The notes below the pieces were generated by a model that saw only the letters and a list, made by a program, of their open reading frames with translations, was not told the origin of the DNA and ran no database searches. From Gambelia wislizenii (lineage: Eukaryota; Chordata; Lepidosauria; Squamata; Crotaphytidae), in assembly GCA_030847615.1 (NCBI GenBank), contig JAUMIR010000003.1, forward strand, positions 76,270,001 through 76,334,000: a DNA stretch of 64,000 nt. Direction: 5' to 3'. Positions within the stretch are counted from its first letter, which is position 1. Every line of letters starts with the position of its first letter. Position numbers and translations under genes: made by a program. Below are positions 60,780 through 64,000 of the stretch, in pieces.

Positions 60780-63186
60780 ACCAGTACCACCACAGATAAT
60801 ACGCGTCTCATTGTAGGCTGCCTGGCCATCAGTATCAGTATCTCTCCCGATCTCGGTTTCCTCATGAATAGCCACCACAGAGATCTCCCTTTCATTGCTC
60901 ACTGACACCATATCACCATCCTCTGCCAGTCTCTCCTTGGTACCGACTGCTGTCTCCTCCTCCTTGAACAATAGCCACAATGTTGAGGCTGTAGCCTTCT
61001 CCAGTATCAGTACCTTCGTCAGTCTTGGTGACCACAACGTTAGTATATCCAGTGCCAGTCTCAAGTATTCTACCCTGCTCAACTTTTTCTGCTGTTATCC
61101 CTCGGTTATGCCTCCAGTAACCTCAGTTACTGCTGCCCAACCTGTCCACATCTGCTTGGTAGCGCTTGCTTGATATCTGCCTCAGGGGAAACCCAGCCAC
61201 AGTTGTAGTCAGGATCTTCAGACAAATATGACTCTTTGACACGTCATCTCCTGCCTCCCCATCACCTCTGACATCCTGACCATCTGCAGCAGTAGAAGAC
61301 TTGACTCCAGACTCACCTCGCTCTTTGCTGATATCATCCTCAGGATGGCCAAATCCCTTGGCATAGATGTCACACCTCCATTTGCTCCTGTAGTAGATCC
61401 AGTATTCTAACTGGTGGATGCTCAGACATCAGCACCCACTATGGTTCCATTGTTACCAGTTCTACAGGAATTGATAAAACAATCCTGGGTTAAAGCCTGC
61501 ATCCTTACCACCAACCTTCAAATGGATTGAACACATGTATTGAATGCAACCTGAAGGAGCATCCTTTTTGTTTACTCATCCACCTCCAGATTTTATTCTT
61601 GGTAAGGCTCCCCAGTCAGGACCTAGAGGGAAGACACATTCCACACCTATGGACAAGGAAGGAAAGAGATTAGACATTTTTGGTCATTGGTTTTACTCCT
61701 TGACTGCACTGGCTGTGAGAGTAGGAAATCTATAGGTTTCCATGTCAGCCTATCAAAGGTTTTCATGTGATAAGTTATCTTTTATACCATACTTACCTGA
61801 TGAGCATTGTGATATGGCCTTACAGTATAATCAAGAGGTGCATCAAGAGGCCACACAACAAATCCAAGCAGCCCATCATATTGTTTGACTGTGCAGCAAA
61901 GGTTATGTCTGGAGTGATTACCCTTCAGAGATCCCCCTTCAGAAACAGCATGGCTGAGATCTGCAGGCCTTTCGGAAGATACTCACTGGAGAGAATAAGA
62001 TCTACCATTCAATGGTGAAGGCCTCTTTAACAGTAAAACTGATGAGGCACTAGATCACCTCTGGAGCTCAGAGGTAACAACATCATCCATTCCATTCACT
62101 GTGGCAATGACAGTCATCATCATATACTAGGTCAAAATCACCATCATGAGCATCTTGCACTGCATCACAACCATCTTCCTCTCATCACAACAATCTTGTT
62201 CTCGCAACCAATACAAGCAGCAGCGCTTCCAAGCATTTGCATCTAAAAAGTCTTGGACCTCTTTCAAGTCCTGGTTTTTACTCTTCTATCAGGACATCAC
62301 CGCAGCCTCTATTCCATCTGTCCAGTCCTATTCAATACCAGACTCCCAAACTCTTCCATCACTGTTCCACCTGGCATAACATTACCACAGATTCTTGGGT
62401 ACTTACCATCGTGCATTTGGATTACATCATAGAGTTTTCAAGTATTCCACCATTCAAGTATTTCATAGTACAAGTGTTTTGCAGTACCCCTCCATCCAGA
62501 GCCCTGTTAGAAGAGATCACTGCTTTATTAAAAAAGTATGTTTACTACAGAAGGCCTTGGAAGGGACAGCAAGTTTCCTCACAACTTTCCAAGGTTGTAC
62601 ACACTATTCAACTTGCCTATGAACTGGCCAGACAACCTGTGCTAGTTGGTCTGAGAGCTCATTTGACTGAGAGTTGCTTCTTCTACGGCTCTTCTTGACG
62701 GTGTTTCTGTCAGACTTGTGTAAAGCAATGACATGGTCATAACCATCCACATTCATCAGACATTTATGAACTGGACTGCAGGGCTAAAGCAAATGTCAGT
62801 TTTGAACATGTTGTGCTTTCTTCTGCTATGCGGTGATCTGACCCACCATCCTATGGTAAGCTTCATAATCACCCATTTGTGTGAGGCAGAGACAACAAAG
62901 CAGAACAGGTTGCTTACCTGTAATTGTGGTTCTCAGAGTGGTCCTTTGTGCCCTCATACAAACCCATGCAACCTTCCCTCTTTCAGGTTCCTCTACATTT
63001 CATGGTGGACTTTGAAACTGAGGGGATAGTAGCTTAGCAGGCTGGGACATATGCGGTAGGTGGGAAGGGATTCCTGCCAAACTTTTCAGCTCTAGAACAG
63101 TCCAAACTGAGTCACTGCAGAGGCACAAAACCCATTTGTGTGAAAGCACATTTGACCACTGAAAGAACCAGTTATAGGTAGTAATA
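60780..63186 (+). mobile_element. DIRS element 2, internally deleted
   Basis: Contains a gag-like region (60790-62380) with PMDKEGKRLDIFGHWFY and EGLFNSKTDEALD pieces, and the RT N-terminus (WVLTIVHLDYIIEFSSIP, near 62395-62450, then LLEEITALLKK). It jumps directly to the recombinase C-terminus (YELARQPVLVGLRAHLTE, near 62615-62670). RT, RNase H and most of the recombinase are missing. The recombinase HxxR motif reads HLTE here, so the Arg is lost. Its 3' terminal repeat pair follows (62904-62964 and 63131-63186). It is non-autonomous and dead. Confidence 0.75.
62904..63186. repeat. DIRS element 2 terminal inverted repeat pair
   Basis: Arm 62904-62964 ('aacaggttgcttacctgtaa ... gtggtcctttgtgccctcat') pairs imperfectly with 63131-63186 ('cccatttgtgtgaaagcaca ... 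gaaccagttataggta'). It has the same layout as element 1 but is more diverged. Its right end lies 58 bp before FBXW4 exon C. Confidence 0.7.
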
Positions 63187-63244
63187 ATAAGGGCTTGTGA
63201 AGAATGTATTAAAATTTTGTCTTGTGACATTTTCCCCCACAAAG

Positions 63245-63386
63245 GGAATGCATCAAAAAATGGGAAGAGCCACATGATAGTGCCCTGTACTGTATTAGGA
63301 GTGATGGAAATCACATGATTGCAAGCGGCTCTTCTTATTATGGTGTGGTCCGTCTTTGGGATAAACGGCAAACTAGATGCTTGCAG
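63245..63386 (+). CDS. FBXW4: FBXW4 internal exon C (WD40)
   Basis: A 142-nt exon between the acceptor 'tttcccccacaaag' and the donor gtaagg (63387). It completes the split Arg codon, then reads ECIKKWEEPHDSALYC, IRSDGNHMIASGSSYYGV, VRLWDKRQTRCLQ and ends on a codon boundary. WEEPHDSxLYC and GSSYYGVVRLWD are hallmark FBXW4 stretches. The exon closes another WD blade. The rest of the protein (the last propeller part) must be encoded beyond the window. A 132-aa minus-strand ORF overlapping it is an antisense by-product. Confidence 0.95.
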
Positions 63387-63407
63387 GTAAGGCACCATTG
63401 CTTATGT

Positions 63408-63483
63408 TTGATTGTGTATTCCTGTGGGGGCGGGGGTTGGACTAGAGGGTTCTTGTGGTCTCTTACAACTCTATGATTCTGTT
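63408..63483 (+). mobile_element. CR1 LINE 3' UTR fragment
   Basis: 'ttgattgtgtattcctg', 'gggggttggactagagggtt' and 'caactctatgattct' match the CR1 tail seen at 20690-20776. It begins about 20 bp after the exon C donor. Confidence 0.75.
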
Positions 63484-63934
63484 TTCAGATGTTGGTTAAA
63501 AAAAGAATTATACCAAGTTGTATACAGAGAGTAATGGATCTTCTGCTCATTCCTGATTGCTCCATGTAAATGGAAATTGACAGTCATCGAGTTGGATAAA
63601 GGAGATTGAGCTCAAATGCCCACTGTTATGAAGCTTAATATGTAGCATTGTGAAGTTATTAAGACTAGTCTACTTCCTAAGTTTAAGTTTGATGTGAAAA
63701 TAAGAGTTTACGGAGAGACCAGTATATGCCACAATGAGCTTAAGAAAGGTGGGATAAAAATGTTAATAATCACCATCCATCTTATCTTTAAAGCCAAACA
63801 AGTATTCAAAATGAATGCTATTGTTGGAGTGCTAGGACAGGAAGTTCTGTGATTTCATGAAACCAGGCAGCAACAGTAAGTAGTTGTCCATAGGGGCCTG
63901 ATAGGAAAACTTTGGGTCCAACTCGACATATATG

Positions 63935-64000
63935 CCAGGATAAGGAATTTCTGACCCTCCAGATGTTTTGGACTGCAGCTTCCAGTCTCTTGGCATTGGC
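63935..64000. mobile_element. foldback MITE end, truncated by window edge
   Basis: 'gacccttcagatg'-type sequence ('ctgaccctccagatgttttg', 'gactgcagcttccag') matches the start of the MITE at 27481. Confidence 0.45.

Larger units (their letters stand above)
55225..63244 (+). other. FBXW4: FBXW4 intron between exons B and C (8.0 kb, DIRS-filled)
   Basis: Donor gttagt; acceptor 'cattttcccccacaaag' ending at 63244. Almost the whole intron consists of two DIRS retrotransposons (about 55231-60407 and 60780-63186) and what lies between them. Only a few bases after the donor and about 58 bases before the acceptor look like original intron. Confidence 0.8.
63387..64000 (+). other. FBXW4: FBXW4 intron downstream of exon C (partial)
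   Basis: Starts with a good donor (CAG|gtaagg). Apart from a CR1 tail and a MITE end cut by the window edge, I see nothing in 63484-63934. Confidence 0.85.

Noticed and set aside
63000..63398. 132-aa minus-strand ORF overlapping FBXW4 exon C
   Set aside because: Antisense shadow of a conserved exon and the DIRS end. Splice sites and protein match support the + strand.

Overview
The window is vertebrate nuclear DNA: AT-rich, with short exons, very long introns and dense interspersed repeats. Several repeat types occur together: CR1 and L2-like LINEs, a Bov-B (RTE) 3' end, tRNA-derived and 5S-rRNA-derived SINEs of the kind known from lizards and snakes, DIRS tyrosine-recombinase retrotransposons and Penelope-like elements. 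This mix points to a squamate reptile, most likely a lizard. I cannot name the species.

I recognise one host gene. Three consecutive internal coding exons on the + strand (31550-31615, 55084-55224, 63245-63386) join in frame and encode WD40 repeats that match FBXW4 (dactylin), an F-box/WD40 SCF ubiquitin-ligase subunit. The window starts inside an upstream intron (at least 31.5 kb), holds introns of 23.5 kb and 8.0 kb, and ends inside a further intron. I found no upstream FBXW4 exon in 1-31549, and the last exons lie beyond 64000.

All other interpretable sequence is intronic. Region 1-31.5 kb holds a 5'-truncated L2-like LINE that splits a SINE, a TIR transposon carrying a piece of Ty1/copia-type gag, a Penelope-like element with an inverted 5' end, several pogo/Tigger-like MITEs and a LINE 3' end nested in one of them. 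Region 31.6-55 kb holds a second Penelope-like copy inside a MITE with a clean 12-bp target duplication, a 329-bp near-perfect palindrome, a Bov-B 3' end and several SINEs. The 8-kb intron at 55.2-63.2 kb is almost entirely two decayed DIRS elements that run up to the flanking exons.

Three repeat-poor stretches (about 26.0, 42.6 and 51.2 kb) look like possible conserved non-coding elements. This matters because in other vertebrates FBXW4 lies next to FGF8 and its introns carry FGF8 enhancers. I saw no prokaryotic genes, CRISPR arrays, rRNA operons or convincing tRNA genes.
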